Positions 26,294 through 36,376 of a stretch of DNA of 64,000 nucleotides are shown here, piece by piece. The notes beneath the pieces are model-generated. The model had not been told where the DNA came from. It saw only the letters and a list, made by a program, of their open reading frames with translations, and did not search any database. The stretch covers positions 34,737-98,736 of the forward strand of contig JAKSSF010000003.1 in the NCBI GenBank assembly GCA_024403235.1, written 5' to 3'. The DNA comes from Lachnospiraceae bacterium. Lineage in GTDB: Bacteria; Bacillota; Clostridia; Lachnospirales; Lachnospiraceae. Numbering within the stretch: position 1 is the first letter of the stretch; each line of letters begins with the position of its first letter. Position numbers and translations under genes: made by a program.

Positions 26294-26497
26294 ATGATTG
26301 TTTATGACCGTCTTTGGGAAACCATGAAAAAGAAGAATATAAGTCAATACAAGCTAATCAATGAATATCATGTTAGCGCGGGACAATTATCCAGACTGCG
26401 CGCTAATAGTCATGTAAGCTCACATACTATTGATTTACTGTGTAAAATATTAGATTGCCGTGTGGAAGATGTTATGACTTTTGTGAAAGAGCAATAA
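26294..26497 (+). CDS. Small XRE-family (Cro/CI-like) transcriptional regulator
   Basis: 67 aa from the ATG at 26294 (GGTGG ribosome site; a TTG 12 bp upstream is in frame but lies before it). The whole protein is one helix-turn-helix domain: MIVYDRLWETMKKKNISQYK, then AGQLSRLRANSHVSSHTIDLLCKIL and RVEDVMTFV. It is divergent from the lipoprotein operon, and the shared intergenic region carries two operator-like repeats, so it probably controls that operon. Confidence 0.85.
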   Translation: MIVYDRLWETMKKKNISQYKLINEYHVSAGQLSRLRANSHVSSHTIDLLCKILDCRVEDVMTFVKEQ

Positions 26498-26540
26498 GAT
26501 GCTTGTATGAATACTTTTGTTTAAAGAATATTTTATATAT

Positions 26541-26571
26541 AAAAAATCCAGCCTTCTCGGCTGGATTTTTT
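26541..26571. terminator. Bidirectional terminator between the XRE and DUF815 genes
   Basis: AAAAAATCCAGCC (26541-26553) pairs with GGCTGGATTTTTT (26559-26571). Confidence 0.9.
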
Positions 26572-26620
26572 ACTTTATAGCAAGATGTATAACACTTATA
26601 CTAAAACAATTAACAAATAA

Positions 26621-27916
26621 CTATCCCATCATATAATTAATAAACTGCTGGGCAGTTCTTCCGGAGAAGCCTCCATGACTGATTTCCCATTTATTGGCTT
26701 CCGCTAATAGTTTATCTTCCGGAATATCTAAACCGTTTTTCTTGGCAAGTTCCAGTACGATATGATTAAACTCTTTCTTGTCTGGTTTGATGTAGCAAAT
26801 CTGACAACCGAAACGATTTACAAGAGACATTTTTTCTTCCATATTATCGGACTTGTGAATGCCGTTATCAATATTCACGTCATTCCTGTCTTTCCAGGTT
26901 TCTTTGATAATATGACGACGATTGGAGGTTGCATAGATTAAGATATTGTCCGGTTTGGTCTCCACACCACCTTCGATTACTGCCTTTAAGAACTTGTATT
27001 CAATTTCAAATTCCTCAAAAGAAAGATCGTCCATATAAATAATGTATTTATAATTTCGATTTTTAATCATGGCAACGACTGTGGAAAGCTGCTTAAACTG
27101 ATGCTTGTAGATTTCAATCATGCGCAGACCCTGGTCATAGTATTGATTGACAATGGCCTTAATGGAAGTAGATTTCCCTGTACCGCTATCTCCAAAGAGC
27201 AACGCATTATTCGCCTTTCTTCCCTGGACAAAGCTTTCTGTATTTTCAATCAGCTTCTGCTTCTGAATTTCGTATCCAACCAAATCATCCAATACCACCA
27301 TTTCCATATTGTTAATGGGCTGGAATACCACCTGATCATTTACGGTATTGATACGGAAGGCTTTATTCAAGCCAAACATACCTACACCATATGCCTTATA
27401 AAAATCTGTTACATAAGTAAAGAATTCATTTTCATCCTTTGCGGTTTCCAATCTGGCACTTAAGCCTCGAACCTTTTCAGAAACATTTTTGTTATACATC
27501 AAGTCCTTTTTCACGATTGCCTTATAATTAGAAATCGTAGAAAAAGCATCTATTCCCAAATCCTGTTCGATAGGCCCAAAGTCAAAATGAAACAGATTTA
27601 GGAAAGCCTGAAAATCATTTTTCGCAAAGTGATTAACATTTCCCTCGTTAGCACCGATTTTTTCACAGGTAATACTAAATGGATTTTCGTTAGTAATCAA
27701 AAGGTAGGTCAAATAATTGTGCCATAGATTAGTATCGAAGCCATAATCTGTTGCTACAATCAAAATTCGCTTTACCTGTGTATAGATAGCACGAATCAAT
27801 TCTGCCTTGGAGGATTCCTTACTTTCCCATTTACGGAAAATATCCGCCAAAGAATTTAAAATTGTTGTTTGATCTGTTTCTCCATATAAAATTAGTTTCG
27901 CGACTTCTCTATACAT
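26621..27916 (-). CDS. DUF815-family AAA+ ATPase
   Basis: 431 aa. The N-terminal 200 residues are helical. The ATPase module has Walker A FGDSGTGKSTS and Walker B YIIYMDDLSFEEF, then YATSNRRH (sensor region), as in DUF815 proteins. The family's role is not established; a chaperone-like or remodelling activity is inferred from the AAA+ fold. The start lies only 3 bp after the prfA stop, so it is translationally close to prfA-prmC. Confidence 0.85.
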   Translation of the reverse strand: MYREVAKLILYGETDQTTILNSLADIFRKWESKESSKAELIRAIYTQVKRILIVATDYGFDTNLWHNYLTYLLITNENPFSITCEKIGANEGNVNHFAKNDFQAFLNLFHFDFGPIEQDLGIDAFSTISNYKAIVKKDLMYNKNVSEKVRGLSARLETAKDENEFFTYVTDFYKAYGVGMFGLNKAFRINTVNDQVVFQPINNMEMVVLDDLVGYEIQKQKLIENTESFVQGRKANNALLFGDSGTGKSTSIKAIVNQYYDQGLRMIEIYKHQFKQLSTVVAMIKNRNYKYIIYMDDLSFEEFEIEYKFLKAVIEGGVETKPDNILIYATSNRRHIIKETWKDRNDVNIDNGIHKSDNMEEKMSLVNRFGCQICYIKPDKKEFNHIVLELAKKNGLDIPEDKLLAEANKWEISHGGFSGRTAQQFINYMMG

Positions 27917-27919
27917 ATA

Positions 27920-28996
27920 TTAATTCTCATTCATCTTTGCTAATTTTGCTGCCTGGTCTGCTGCAATACAAGCATCCAGAATTTCCTGAATGTCACCATT
28001 CATTACCTTATCCAATTTATATAAGGTTAAACCAATACGATGGTCTGTTACACGCCCCTGTGGGAAATTGTAAGTACGGTTTTTTTCTGAACGATCTCTC
28101 TTACGAATCTGGCTCTTTCTTAACTCTGCCTCTGCATCATGACGTTGCTGCTGTTCTATGTCATAGAGTTTTGCTTTTAACAGGGCAAATGCTTTTGCTT
28201 TATTCTGCAACTGTGATTTTTCTGTCTGAGAATATACCACAATACCTGTTGGGTAATGGGTTAAACGCACCGCAGAGTCTGTTGTATTGACACACTGTCC
28301 ACCGTTTCCGGAAGCACGCATTACATCGATTCGAATATCTTTATCTTCAATTACAATATCAATATCATCATCTACTTCCGGCATAACTGCTACGGAAATG
28401 GTTGAAGTATGGATACGTCCGCCACTTTCTGTTTCAGGCACACGCTGTACACGATGTACACCGGATTCATATTTCATCACAGAATAGGCACCCTGACCGG
28501 AAATCATGAATTGTACTTCCTTCATACCACCAATGCCAATTTCATCCACATTCATGGTTTCCACTTTCCAGCGTCTGCCCTCTGCATAATGGACATACAT
28601 ACGATAAATTTCTGCTGCAAAAAGAGCTGCTTCATCACCACCGGCACCGGCACGAATTTCCACAATAACATTCTTTTCATCGTTAGGGTCTTTGGGCAAT
28701 AACAATATCTTCAACTGCTGTTCCAAATCTTCCACATTCTTCTTGGAACTAGCCAGTTCTTCTTTTAGCATTTCGCGCATATCTTCGTCAGTTTCTTCTT
28801 CTAACATCATCAAACTGTCTTCGATATCCTGTTTACTCTGCTTATACTGTTTATAAGCTTCAACAATCGGAGTTAAATCACTCTGTTCCTTCATTAATTT
28901 ACGAAAACGTTCCTGATTGTTGGCTACTGTAGGCTCGTTTAATTCGCTTAGAATTTCTTCCATACGAATCAATAAGTCTTCCAATTTATCAAACAT
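27920..28996 (-). CDS. prfA: Peptide chain release factor 1
   Basis: 358 aa, full length. It has the GGQ motif in [17 protein letters not shown], whose Gln is the target of PrmC. The codon-recognition motif is P-E-T in [14 protein letters not shown], the P-x-T form typical of RF1, which reads UAA and UAG. It lies directly after prmC with 1 bp between genes. Confidence 0.96.
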   Translation of the reverse strand: MFDKLEDLLIRMEEILSELNEPTVANNQERFRKLMKEQSDLTPIVEAYKQYKQSKQDIEDSLMMLEEETDEDMREMLKEELASSKKNVEDLEQQLKILLLPKDPNDEKNVIVEIRAGAGGDEAALFAAEIYRMYVHYAEGRRWKVETMNVDEIGIGGMKEVQFMISGQGAYSVMKYESGVHRVQRVPETESGGRIHTSTISVAVMPEVDDDIDIVIEDKDIRIDVMRASGNGGQCVNTTDSAVRLTHYPTGIVVYSQTEKSQLQNKAKAFALLKAKLYDIEQQQRHDAEAELRKSQIRKRDRSEKNRTYNFPQGRVTDHRIGLTLYKLDKVMNGDIQEILDACIAADQAAKLAKMNEN

Positions 28997-28997
28997 C

Positions 28998-29834
28998 TTA
29001 TTTCCTCCCAGCTACTACTCTATCCAAACCAGCTAAGTCTTTCATCACCGTTACATCTGTAAATCCCGCCTCAGAAAATAACTTTGAAACTGCCTCAGCC
29101 TGGTCATATCCGATTTCCACAAGCAACATCCCCTCTTTTGCCAAATAGTCAGGACACTGCTCTACTAATTTTCTATAAAAATACAATCCATCCTCTTTCC
29201 CATCTAAAGCCATATAAGGTTCATGACTCTTTACTTCCTCCATTAAAGTAGGAATCACCTGGGTTGGAATATAGGGTGGATTAGAAACAATCAACTCAAA
29301 GGTCTGCTTTGGCAAAGCCTTCAGCATATCCGAACAAACCCATTCTGCCTCTTCTTCCAACCGTTCACCGTTTTCTTTTGCAATGGCTAGGGCATTCTCT
29401 GACAAATCAACTCCCACGCCATGGCATTCATTGGAATAATGCAGCAAAGATAACAGAATACAACCGGATCCGGTACACACATCCAAAATACGATCTCCGT
29501 CCTTCAGAAAACGAAGTGCTTCTTCCACAAGAATCTCTGTATCCTGTCTGGGAATAAGGACATTCTCATTTACCCGAAAGGTAAGTCCCATAAATTCTTG
29601 TTCCCCTGTAATATGCTGTAAGGGTATCCGATTTTTTCTGGTTGCAATACTATTTTGATACATCTGCTCTTCAAAGGGAGAAAGACTTCTATCCCCGTGC
29701 ACAAGCAAAGTATTTCGATCCGTACGGCAAATATATTCTAATAGCAATCTGGCATCTAAAGCAGCTTCCTCAATCCCTACTGTCAGTAGCTCCTGCTGCC
29801 CCCATTGATACCAGTCTTTGTATGTCTTACTCAT
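28998..29834 (-). CDS. prmC: Release factor glutamine methyltransferase
   Basis: 278 aa. The class I SAM-binding motif is [14 protein letters not shown], and the catalytic N-P-P-Y lies in [11 protein letters not shown]. It methylates the GGQ glutamine of release factors, matching its partner prfA directly downstream. Its start overlaps the end of the DUF1385 gene by 4 bp. Confidence 0.95.
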   Translation of the reverse strand: MSKTYKDWYQWGQQELLTVGIEEAALDARLLLEYICRTDRNTLLVHGDRSLSPFEEQMYQNSIATRKNRIPLQHITGEQEFMGLTFRVNENVLIPRQDTEILVEEALRFLKDGDRILDVCTGSGCILLSLLHYSNECHGVGVDLSENALAIAKENGERLEEEAEWVCSDMLKALPKQTFELIVSNPPYIPTQVIPTLMEEVKSHEPYMALDGKEDGLYFYRKLVEQCPDYLAKEGMLLVEIGYDQAEAVSKLFSEAGFTDVTVMKDLAGLDRVVAGRK

Positions 29835-31057
29835 GGATTTTCTATATCTTCTGTAGAAGCCGTCTCTTCATCAGGAGCAATTTCTTCTTGTTCCTTCTCA
29901 TCCAAAGGTTCTTCTTCAGTGATCTCTGTATCGTTCTCTTCTACAGTTTCCTCTTCAGCAGTTTCTGCCTCGTCGTCAACAGATGTTTCTGTTTCTACTT
30001 CAGTTTCTGATTCTACCGTTGCTTCAGTCGATTCTGTTGTTTCTGTTGTTTCGATGTTTTCTTCGATTGCAGACTCTTCCAATCCTTCTGCCTCTTCTTC
30101 CTCATCCACTGTGATTCCGAATGTGTCTTTCAAATAAGCCTTCCAATCAAAAACTGCTTCAATAGCCGCAATGGCAACCTCTACCATATCCTCTGTAGGC
30201 TCTTTGGTGGTTAATTTCTGCAGCATCATACCGGGTGCAGAAATCATACGAACTAAGGGATTATTATCATTGCTGCCTGCAAAACGAATAATTTCGTAGG
30301 AAATACCTGCAATCACAGGAACCAACAAAATACGAACAATAACTCTCCAAATAGGATTATCTACACGGATAAAAATAAAAAGCACAATACTGACAAACAT
30401 AACAAACAGCATAAAACTGGTTCCACAACGTTTGTGCTGTCTGGAAAAACTCATCACTCTGTCCACAGTCAAAGGGCGACCTTTTTCAATACAATTGATA
30501 CATTTATGCTCTGCCCCATGATACATATAGACCCGTTTGATATCTTCCATTTTGGAAATCAACACAATATATAAAACAAAAATCAGCAATCGAATAGCAC
30601 CTTCTACCAGAGCAAGCAAAACTCTGCTTCGAATAAAGGATTCAAAGGCTTCACTGAGGAAATAGGGCAACACCATAAAAATAGCCACTGCCATTACAAT
30701 GGATAATGCTACTGTAAAGCCCATCATTATGCTTTCCGCTTTTTCCTTAAACAAACGATTCATCATACCGGTGGATGCAGATGGCTTTTCCTCTTCTTCA
30801 TAAAATTTAGAAGAATAAGTCAATGCACGACTTCCTAAAAGCAAGGAATCCACAAAATTAAAGATACCTCTGATAAAAGGGAATTCCTTGATTTTATTCC
30901 CATGCTGTACCCCATGATACTCTTCCACATCTACTACAATAGAGCCATCCGGCTGACGAACTGCCACAGCATAGCGTTCTTTATTTTTCATCATAATACC
31001 TTCCAATACGGCCTGACCACCGATACCGGAATAGCACTGCTTATTTGCTTTACTCAT
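29831..31057 (-). CDS. DUF1385 family membrane protein with acidic C-terminal tail
   Basis: 408 aa. The conserved YqhQ/DUF1385 segment includes GGQAVLEGIMMKN near the N-terminus and YMYHGAEHKCINCIEKG. About four membrane helices lie at residues 110-135, 145-170, 220-240 and 243-262. The last 90 residues are almost all Glu, Thr, Ser and Asp (ETTESTEATVESETEVE), an acidic low-complexity tail not needed by the core family. Function unknown. It is co-transcribed with prmC and prfA. Confidence 0.85.
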   Translation of the reverse strand: MSKANKQCYSGIGGQAVLEGIMMKNKERYAVAVRQPDGSIVVDVEEYHGVQHGNKIKEFPFIRGIFNFVDSLLLGSRALTYSSKFYEEEEKPSASTGMMNRLFKEKAESIMMGFTVALSIVMAVAIFMVLPYFLSEAFESFIRSRVLLALVEGAIRLLIFVLYIVLISKMEDIKRVYMYHGAEHKCINCIEKGRPLTVDRVMSFSRQHKRCGTSFMLFVMFVSIVLFIFIRVDNPIWRVIVRILLVPVIAGISYEIIRFAGSNDNNPLVRMISAPGMMLQKLTTKEPTEDMVEVAIAAIEAVFDWKAYLKDTFGITVDEEEEAEGLEESAIEENIETTETTESTEATVESETEVETETSVDDEAETAEEETVEENDTEITEEEPLDEKEQEEIAPDEETASTEDIENP

Positions 31058-31098
31058 AAATGAAGATAACCTCTCCTAAATTGCTGCTTATTTCCATA

Positions 31099-31134
31099 AT
31101 AAAAATAAGGTTGAGATATTGTTATCCCAACCTT
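31099..31134 (-). terminator. Terminator after rpmE
   Basis: AAGGTTGAGATA (31107-31118) pairs with TATCCCAACCTT (31123-31134) apart from one mismatch. On the minus strand it is followed by ATTTTTATT. Confidence 0.75.
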
Positions 31135-31146
31135 TTTCTACAATAC

Positions 31147-31347
31147 TTATTTAACACCGTATTTCTTATTGAACTTATCAATACGTCCATCAGCTCTAGC
31201 AGTCTTCTGCTGACCTGTGTAGAATGAATGGCATTTGGAACAAACTTCTACGTGAATGTCTTTCTTTGTAGATCCTGTTACAAAAGTGTTACCACAGTTA
31301 CATGTTACTGTTGCCTGATAATAATCAGGATGAATTCCTTCTCTCAT
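31147..31347 (-). CDS. rpmE: 50S ribosomal protein L31 (zinc-binding form)
   Basis: 66 aa. Four cysteines in CNCGN (16 and 18) and CSKC (36 and 39) form the zinc site of the C+ type L31. [16 protein letters not shown] is diagnostic. Zinc-free L31 paralogues usually replace this form under zinc starvation; none is seen here. The ribosome site is GAGGTG. A structured leader of about 110 nt precedes it. Confidence 0.95.
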   Translation of the reverse strand: MREGIHPDYYQATVTCNCGNTFVTGSTKKDIHVEVCSKCHSFYTGQQKTARADGRIDKFNKKYGVK

Positions 31348-31491
31348 TTTTTCACCTCTTCCAACTTTTAGGGTTTCCGACCCTATGATTTTGTAAAATC
31401 AGAAGTATTTCACTTCCGATATAAGTTCCCATCCGTACTGTTTTTTCATAAACAGCTTGTTAATTGTAGCATAGATAGGATTTTCTAGCAA
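31348..31491 (-). promoter_or_regulatory. rpmE promoter and structured leader
   Basis: TTGCTA (31486-31491), a 17-bp spacer and TACAAT (31463-31468) on the minus strand. The leader has hairpins CGGAAGT/ACTTCTG, GATTTT/AAAATC and TAGGGT/ACCCTA, the last just upstream of the ribosome site. Autoregulatory L31 leaders are known in bacteria; assignment here is inferred from structure alone. Confidence 0.5.
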
Positions 31492-31501
31492 GTGTTTTTC
31501 C

Positions 31502-32926
31502 CTAAATGAAATGGATTTTTTTTGCCATTTGTACAAAATCGCGGTTGTTTTTTGTTTTACTGAATAAATCCAATACCTTTTCCACTGCTTCTTCTGATTT
31601 CATGCCATTAAAGCTACGACGAACGGTATTGATAGAATCCAATTCTTCCGGTGAAAGTAATAAATCTTCTCTTCTGGTGCTGGATTTTGGAATATCGATG
31701 GCTGGGAATACTCGTTTTTCTGCCACTTTTCTGTCAAGTACCATTTCCATATTGCCGGTACCTTTAAATTCTTCATATACCACATCATCCATTTTACTTC
31801 CGGTTTCTACTAAAGCGGTTGCTAAAATGGTAAGACTTCCACCCTCTCTCATATTACGGGCTGCACCAAAGAATCTCTTTGGCATATGAAGGGCTGCCGG
31901 ATCCAAACCACCGGACAAGGTTCTTCCACTTGGTGGAACCGTTAAGTTGTAGGCTCTGGTTAATCTGGTAATGCTATCCAAAAGAATCATAACATCCTTT
32001 TTATGCTCTACCAAACGCTTTGCTCTTTCAATTACCATTTCAGAAACACGCTTGTGGTGCTCCGGTAATTCATCGAAAGTAGAATAAATCACTTCCACAT
32101 TGGGGCCTTCAATGGCCTCTTTAATATCTGTAACTTCTTCCGGTCTTTCATCAATCAATAAAATAATCAAATGGGTTTCCGGATTATTGATTTTAACTGA
32201 TTTTGCAACCGCCTTCAAAAGTGTAGTTTTACCTGCCTTAGGTGGGGATACAATCATACCACGCTGCCCCTTACCAACAGGACACATCAAATCCATAATG
32301 CGCATGGCTACAGAAGCACCCGGTGTTTCCAGCTGCATTCTTTCATCCGGGAAAATAGGAGTCATATCTTCAAAATTATATCGTTTCGCAGATTCCTCCG
32401 GTGTATACCCATTGATATGAGATAAATACAAAAGGGCACTAAACTTTTCACTCTGGGTTTTCACTCTGGTATTTCCGGTCAAAATATCCCCGGTCTTTAA
32501 CCCAAAACGACGAATCTGGCTGGGTGCCACATAAACATCATTTTCACCAGGCAAATAATTGTCACTTCTGATAAATCCAAAGCCGTCTCCCATAACCTCC
32601 AAAATACCGGTTACAGTAATACCACTGTCCAATTCTGTAGGGAAATTATCTTTATCATAATCAACATTCTTTCTTTCCGCAGTTTTCCCTTCTGCTTTAG
32701 GACTTTCTTTTTTTCCTTCTTCCTTGCTTGCTGCAGCTGCTTCTGTTTCCACTTTAGTGGTTTCTTCCTTTGCAGCTTCTGCTTTGGCCTGTTTTTCTTC
32801 CTCGTCCTTTTGCAGCATTGCCTCAATCACCTCTGCCTTTTTCATAGCTGAAACCTTCGGTATTCCACGAGACTTTGCAATGGCACGCAAATCACTAGTC
32901 GCTAATGTTTCGTATTTTTCTCTCAT
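31502..32926 (-). CDS. rho: Transcription termination factor Rho
   Basis: 474 aa. The N-terminal SAP-like helix (LRAIAKSRGIPKVSAMKKAE) is followed by a Lys/Glu/Ala-rich insertion (about 35-90), the RNA-binding cold-shock-like domain (GDGFGFIRSDNYLPGENDVY), and the RecA-type ATPase with Walker A PPKAGKTTL and the R loop in SKMDDVVYEEFKGTGNMEM. The insertion is an expected feature of some Firmicute Rho proteins. The start ATG follows AATAGGAG. Confidence 0.96.
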   Translation of the reverse strand: MREKYETLATSDLRAIAKSRGIPKVSAMKKAEVIEAMLQKDEEEKQAKAEAAKEETTKVETEAAAASKEEGKKESPKAEGKTAERKNVDYDKDNFPTELDSGITVTGILEVMGDGFGFIRSDNYLPGENDVYVAPSQIRRFGLKTGDILTGNTRVKTQSEKFSALLYLSHINGYTPEESAKRYNFEDMTPIFPDERMQLETPGASVAMRIMDLMCPVGKGQRGMIVSPPKAGKTTLLKAVAKSVKINNPETHLIILLIDERPEEVTDIKEAIEGPNVEVIYSTFDELPEHHKRVSEMVIERAKRLVEHKKDVMILLDSITRLTRAYNLTVPPSGRTLSGGLDPAALHMPKRFFGAARNMREGGSLTILATALVETGSKMDDVVYEEFKGTGNMEMVLDRKVAEKRVFPAIDIPKSSTRREDLLLSPEELDSINTVRRSFNGMKSEEAVEKVLDLFSKTKNNRDFVQMAKKIHFI

Positions 32927-33089
32927 TCAATACTCCTATTCTTTCCAATTTGTTCTCTATAATAAACTATATTTTCTCTTTTTGTTGGGATTTTGTTTCG
33001 ATCTGATTAGAGTGAATGTTTGATGCATTAAATATCCTATACAAACTCTGCTATATAGTATACATTATTTCTCGATAAATAGAAAGGGG

Positions 33090-33118
33090 TTGCTAAGAAA
33101 ATTTATATCATATATACT
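33090..33118 (+). promoter_or_regulatory. Promoter for malic enzyme
   Basis: TTGCTA (33090-33095), a 17-bp spacer and TATACT (33113-33118), about 70 bp before the start codon. Confidence 0.6.
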
Positions 33119-33188
33119 GAAACAGGTAGTTTTTATAGAGAAAAATAGCCCTTAGGCTACATAAGAAAAATAGAAAAGAGGAAGAACC

Positions 33189-34340
33189 ATGACAGTTTAT
33201 GAACAGGCACTTGAAATGCACGAAAAATGGAATGGAAAATTGGAAACCACATCCAAAACTCCGGTAAAAAGCAGAGAAGATTTATCTATCGCTTACACTC
33301 CCGGTGTAGCAGAACCTTGTAGAGTGATTGCAGAAGATAAAGAAGCAGCTTACAAATACACAATGAAAGCCAACACCATTGCAGTTGTATCGGATGGTAG
33401 CGCTGTTTTAGGTTTAGGTAATATTGGCCCCCATGCAGCTATGCCTGTTATGGAAGGAAAGGCTGTTTTATTCAAAGAATTTGGGGATGTAAACGCCGTT
33501 CCAATCTGTCTGGACACTCAGGATACAGAAGAAATCATCAAAGCAGTAACCTACCTGGCTCCTACTTTTGGTGGCATTAACTTAGAAGACATTAGTGCTC
33601 CTCGTTGTTTTGAAATCGAAGAACGCTTAAAAGCAACATTGGATATCCCCGTTTTCCATGACGATCAGCATGGTACCGCCATTGTTGTTTTGGCAGCAGC
33701 ATTAAATGCATTAAAAATTGTAAAGAAAGAAAAAGCAGACTGTAAAATCGTCATTAATGGTGCCGGTAGTGCAGGTATCGCCATTGCAAAATTATTATTA
33801 AACGACGGGTTTAAGCATATTATCCTTTGCAACAGTAAAGGCATTGTTTCTAAGGATTCTGCAAGATTAAACTGGATGCAGGAAAAAATGTTGGAAGTAA
33901 CCAACTTAGAAAACCTTTCCGGTTCTTTAGCAGATGCCATGAAAGGTTCCGATATTTTCATTGGTGTTTCTGCTCCTAATACTGTAACAAAAGAAATGGT
34001 TGCTTCTATGAACAAAGACGCTATCATCTTTGCTATGGCAAACCCTGTTCCGGAAATCATGCCTGATGAAGCAAAAGCAGCAGGTGCCAGAATCGTTGGT
34101 ACCGGCCGAAGCGATTTCCCTAACCAGATTAACAATGTAGTAGCATTCCCCGGTATCTTCCGTGGTGCTTTGGAAGGCAGAGCAAAACAGATTACAGAAG
34201 ATATGAAATTGGCTGCAGCTTATGCCATTGCAAACCTTGTAAAAGACGAAGACCTAAACGAAGACAATATTATGCCGGAAGCATTTAATCCGGAAGTAGC
34301 ACAAAAGGTTGCAGAAGCGGTAAAAGCACACATTCACTAA
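33189..34340 (+). CDS. NAD(P)-dependent malic enzyme (malate dehydrogenase, oxaloacetate-decarboxylating)
   Basis: 383 aa, the short bacterial form without a phosphotransacetylase domain. [12 protein letters not shown] and [11 protein letters not shown] are malic-enzyme signatures, and the dinucleotide-binding motif is [16 protein letters not shown]. It decarboxylates malate to pyruvate using NAD(P)+. The ribosome site is AGAGGAAG. The DUF4364 gene follows after about 30 bp. Confidence 0.93.
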   Translation: MTVYEQALEMHEKWNGKLETTSKTPVKSREDLSIAYTPGVAEPCRVIAEDKEAAYKYTMKANTIAVVSDGSAVLGLGNIGPHAAMPVMEGKAVLFKEFGDVNAVPICLDTQDTEEIIKAVTYLAPTFGGINLEDISAPRCFEIEERLKATLDIPVFHDDQHGTAIVVLAAALNALKIVKKEKADCKIVINGAGSAGIAIAKLLLNDGFKHIILCNSKGIVSKDSARLNWMQEKMLEVTNLENLSGSLADAMKGSDIFIGVSAPNTVTKEMVASMNKDAIIFAMANPVPEIMPDEAKAAGARIVGTGRSDFPNQINNVVAFPGIFRGALEGRAKQITEDMKLAAAYAIANLVKDEDLNEDNIMPEAFNPEVAQKVAEAVKAHIH

Positions 34341-34370
34341 TGCACTTTTTAGGAAGGAGATTTTTCATTG

Positions 34371-34901
34371 ATGGACTTCTCTTCTCCCAGCGAAGACTTA
34401 AAAACGCTGTATAAATTAATTGTTTTATACATATTGAATAAAGTTGCCTTTCCTTTAACCAACTCTCAAATCAGTGATTTTATTTTGGAGAAAGGATACA
34501 CCAACTACTTCACCTTCAGCCAGGTAATTTCTGAGTTATCCGAATCTAATTTGATTCAAACCAGAGCATTAAATAATCGAACCCAGGTTATCATTACGGA
34601 AGAAGGAGAAAAGACATTAGAGTACTTTGGCAACCGAATTGGTAGTGAAATTCGTCATGAAATAGATACTTATTTGAAGGATAAATCCTTCGAACTACGA
34701 AATGAAGTTTCTGTGATTGGGGAATACTACAAAACAGTAAACGGCGATTATGAAGCCAGTTTAACTGCTAAAGACAACAATACTGTTTTGGTAAATATTA
34801 AACTTTCTGTTCCAACTCCACAAATGGCAGAAGTCATTTGTAATAAATGGCAGGAAAAGAATTTGGACATTTACCAGTATTTAACAAAAGAATTATTCTA
34901 A
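34371..34901 (+). CDS. DUF4364 family protein
   Basis: 176 aa from the ATG at 34371; a TTG directly upstream (34368) is in frame and at slightly better distance from AGGAAGGAG, so the start is open. The N-terminal 75 residues have a winged-helix layout (LYILNKVAFPLTNSQISDFIL, then VISELSESNLIQTRALNN), typical of DUF4364, which is seen widely in Clostridia. It is possibly a DNA-binding regulator; no target is apparent. It follows malic enzyme in one transcript. Confidence 0.85.
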   Translation: MDFSSPSEDLKTLYKLIVLYILNKVAFPLTNSQISDFILEKGYTNYFTFSQVISELSESNLIQTRALNNRTQVIITEEGEKTLEYFGNRIGSEIRHEIDTYLKDKSFELRNEVSVIGEYYKTVNGDYEASLTAKDNNTVLVNIKLSVPTPQMAEVICNKWQEKNLDIYQYLTKELF

Positions 34902-34906
34902 AAAAT

Positions 34907-34944
34907 AATCCTCAAAGGTTTCTAAACAGATTCCTTTGAGGATT
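34907..34944. terminator. Terminator between DUF4364 and rarA
   Basis: AATCCTCAAAGG (34907-34918) pairs with CCTTTGAGGATT (34933-34944), bidirectional between convergent genes. Confidence 0.85.
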
Positions 34945-34947
34945 TCT

Positions 34948-36276
34948 TTATTCTTCTGCTTCTCTTTTGATTCTGGCCATGTGGTCTCTGATTTTAGCTT
35001 CGTATCCATTTCCATCGGGCCGATAGAACTCTTTTCCATTTAATTCGTAGGGTAAATATTGTTGTTTCACATAGTGATTTTTGTAATCGTGAGCATATTT
35101 GTATCCCACCCCGTGGCCTAAATTCTTAGCCCCTTTATAATGGGCATCCTGCAGATGAGATGGAATGGGCAAAGACCCGGTTTGTCTTACCACTTCTGCC
35201 GCTTCAAAAATCGCATTATTTGCTGCATTACTCTTGGGTGCAGTAGCCACATACGCAGCTGCCTGGGATAAAATAATTTGAGCTTCCGGCATTCCTACCC
35301 GTTCTACTGCTAAGGACGCACTAACCGCTACCTGCAATGCCTGAGGATCTGCATTACCCACATCCTCGGAAGCACAAATCATTATTCTTCTGGCAATAAA
35401 GGTAACACTTTCACCTGCGGATAACATTCTAGCCAAATAATATACGGCTGCATCAGGGTCAGAACCACGCATACTTTTGATAAAAGCAGAAATGGTATCA
35501 TAGTGATTATCCCCATCTTTATCGTATTTTACAGCTTTTTTCTGAATACATTGGGTAGCTACCTCTAGAGTGATATGGATCTTCCCATCCTCATCTCTGC
35601 CGGTGGTCATAATTCCCAGTTCCACCGCATTTAGAGCCTTTCTGGCATCCCCTCCGGAAATATCTGCTAAGAATTCCAATGCCTCCTCATCAATAACTGC
35701 ATCAAAAGAGCCCATTCCTTTTTCTGTATCGTATACAGCCTTTTTCAAAAGCTGTTTAATATCTTCCATTTCTAAAGGCTTCAATTCAAATAGAATGGAT
35801 CTGGACAAAAGCGCTCCATTTACTTCAAAATAAGGATTTTCTGTGGTAGCTCCTATCAAAACAACCGTACCATCTTCTACAAAAGGCAATAAATAATCCT
35901 GCTGACCCTTATTAAAACGATGAATTTCGTCAATAAATAATATGGTCTTTTTCCCATACATGCCTTGCACTTCTTTGGCACGCGCTACCACTGCTTCCAT
36001 ATCCTTCTTTCCGGCCACGGTAGCATTAATCTGAGTAAATTCTGCACTGGTGGAATGAGCAATTACCTTTGCCAGGGTAGTCTTTCCCGTTCCAGGCGGT
36101 CCATAAAAGATAATAGAACTGATTTTATCCGCCTGAATGGCTCTATATAAAAGCTTATCCTTTCCCACAATGTGCTGCTGCCCTACCACTTCCTCTAAAG
36201 AAGTAGGACGCATTCTTGCTGCCAAAGGGGCTTCTTTTTCCTGGGTATTTTGTCTCATATATTCAAACAAATCCAT
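34948..36276 (-). CDS. rarA: Replication-associated recombination protein A (MgsA/RarA)
   Basis: 442 aa AAA+ clamp-loader-like protein. Walker A is FYGPPGTGKTTLA, Walker B is ILFIDEIHRFNKGQQD, sensor 1 is IGATTENPYFE. The C-terminal part (ARRIMICASEDVGNADPQAL) is the tetramerisation region of RarA. It acts at stalled replication forks. The start follows a GAGGACAAG ribosome site. Confidence 0.93.
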   Translation of the reverse strand: MDLFEYMRQNTQEKEAPLAARMRPTSLEEVVGQQHIVGKDKLLYRAIQADKISSIIFYGPPGTGKTTLAKVIAHSTSAEFTQINATVAGKKDMEAVVARAKEVQGMYGKKTILFIDEIHRFNKGQQDYLLPFVEDGTVVLIGATTENPYFEVNGALLSRSILFELKPLEMEDIKQLLKKAVYDTEKGMGSFDAVIDEEALEFLADISGGDARKALNAVELGIMTTGRDEDGKIHITLEVATQCIQKKAVKYDKDGDNHYDTISAFIKSMRGSDPDAAVYYLARMLSAGESVTFIARRIMICASEDVGNADPQALQVAVSASLAVERVGMPEAQIILSQAAAYVATAPKSNAANNAIFEAAEVVRQTGSLPIPSHLQDAHYKGAKNLGHGVGYKYAHDYKNHYVKQQYLPYELNGKEFYRPDGNGYEAKIRDHMARIKREAEE

Positions 36277-36344
36277 ACTCTTGTCCTCTATGTTTTGGAA
36301 TTCGATTAAATTTCTCGTTCAATACTCTTTTGGTTTTTGTGAAC

Positions 36345-36373
36345 AAATCCCCCAACAAGCTGCCGGGGGATTT
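36345..36373 (-). terminator. Terminator after the GH3 gene
   Basis: AAATCCCCC (36345-36353) pairs with GGGGGATTT (36365-36373); the minus-strand T-rich tail is TTTGTT. Confidence 0.7.
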
Positions 36374-36376
36374 TAT

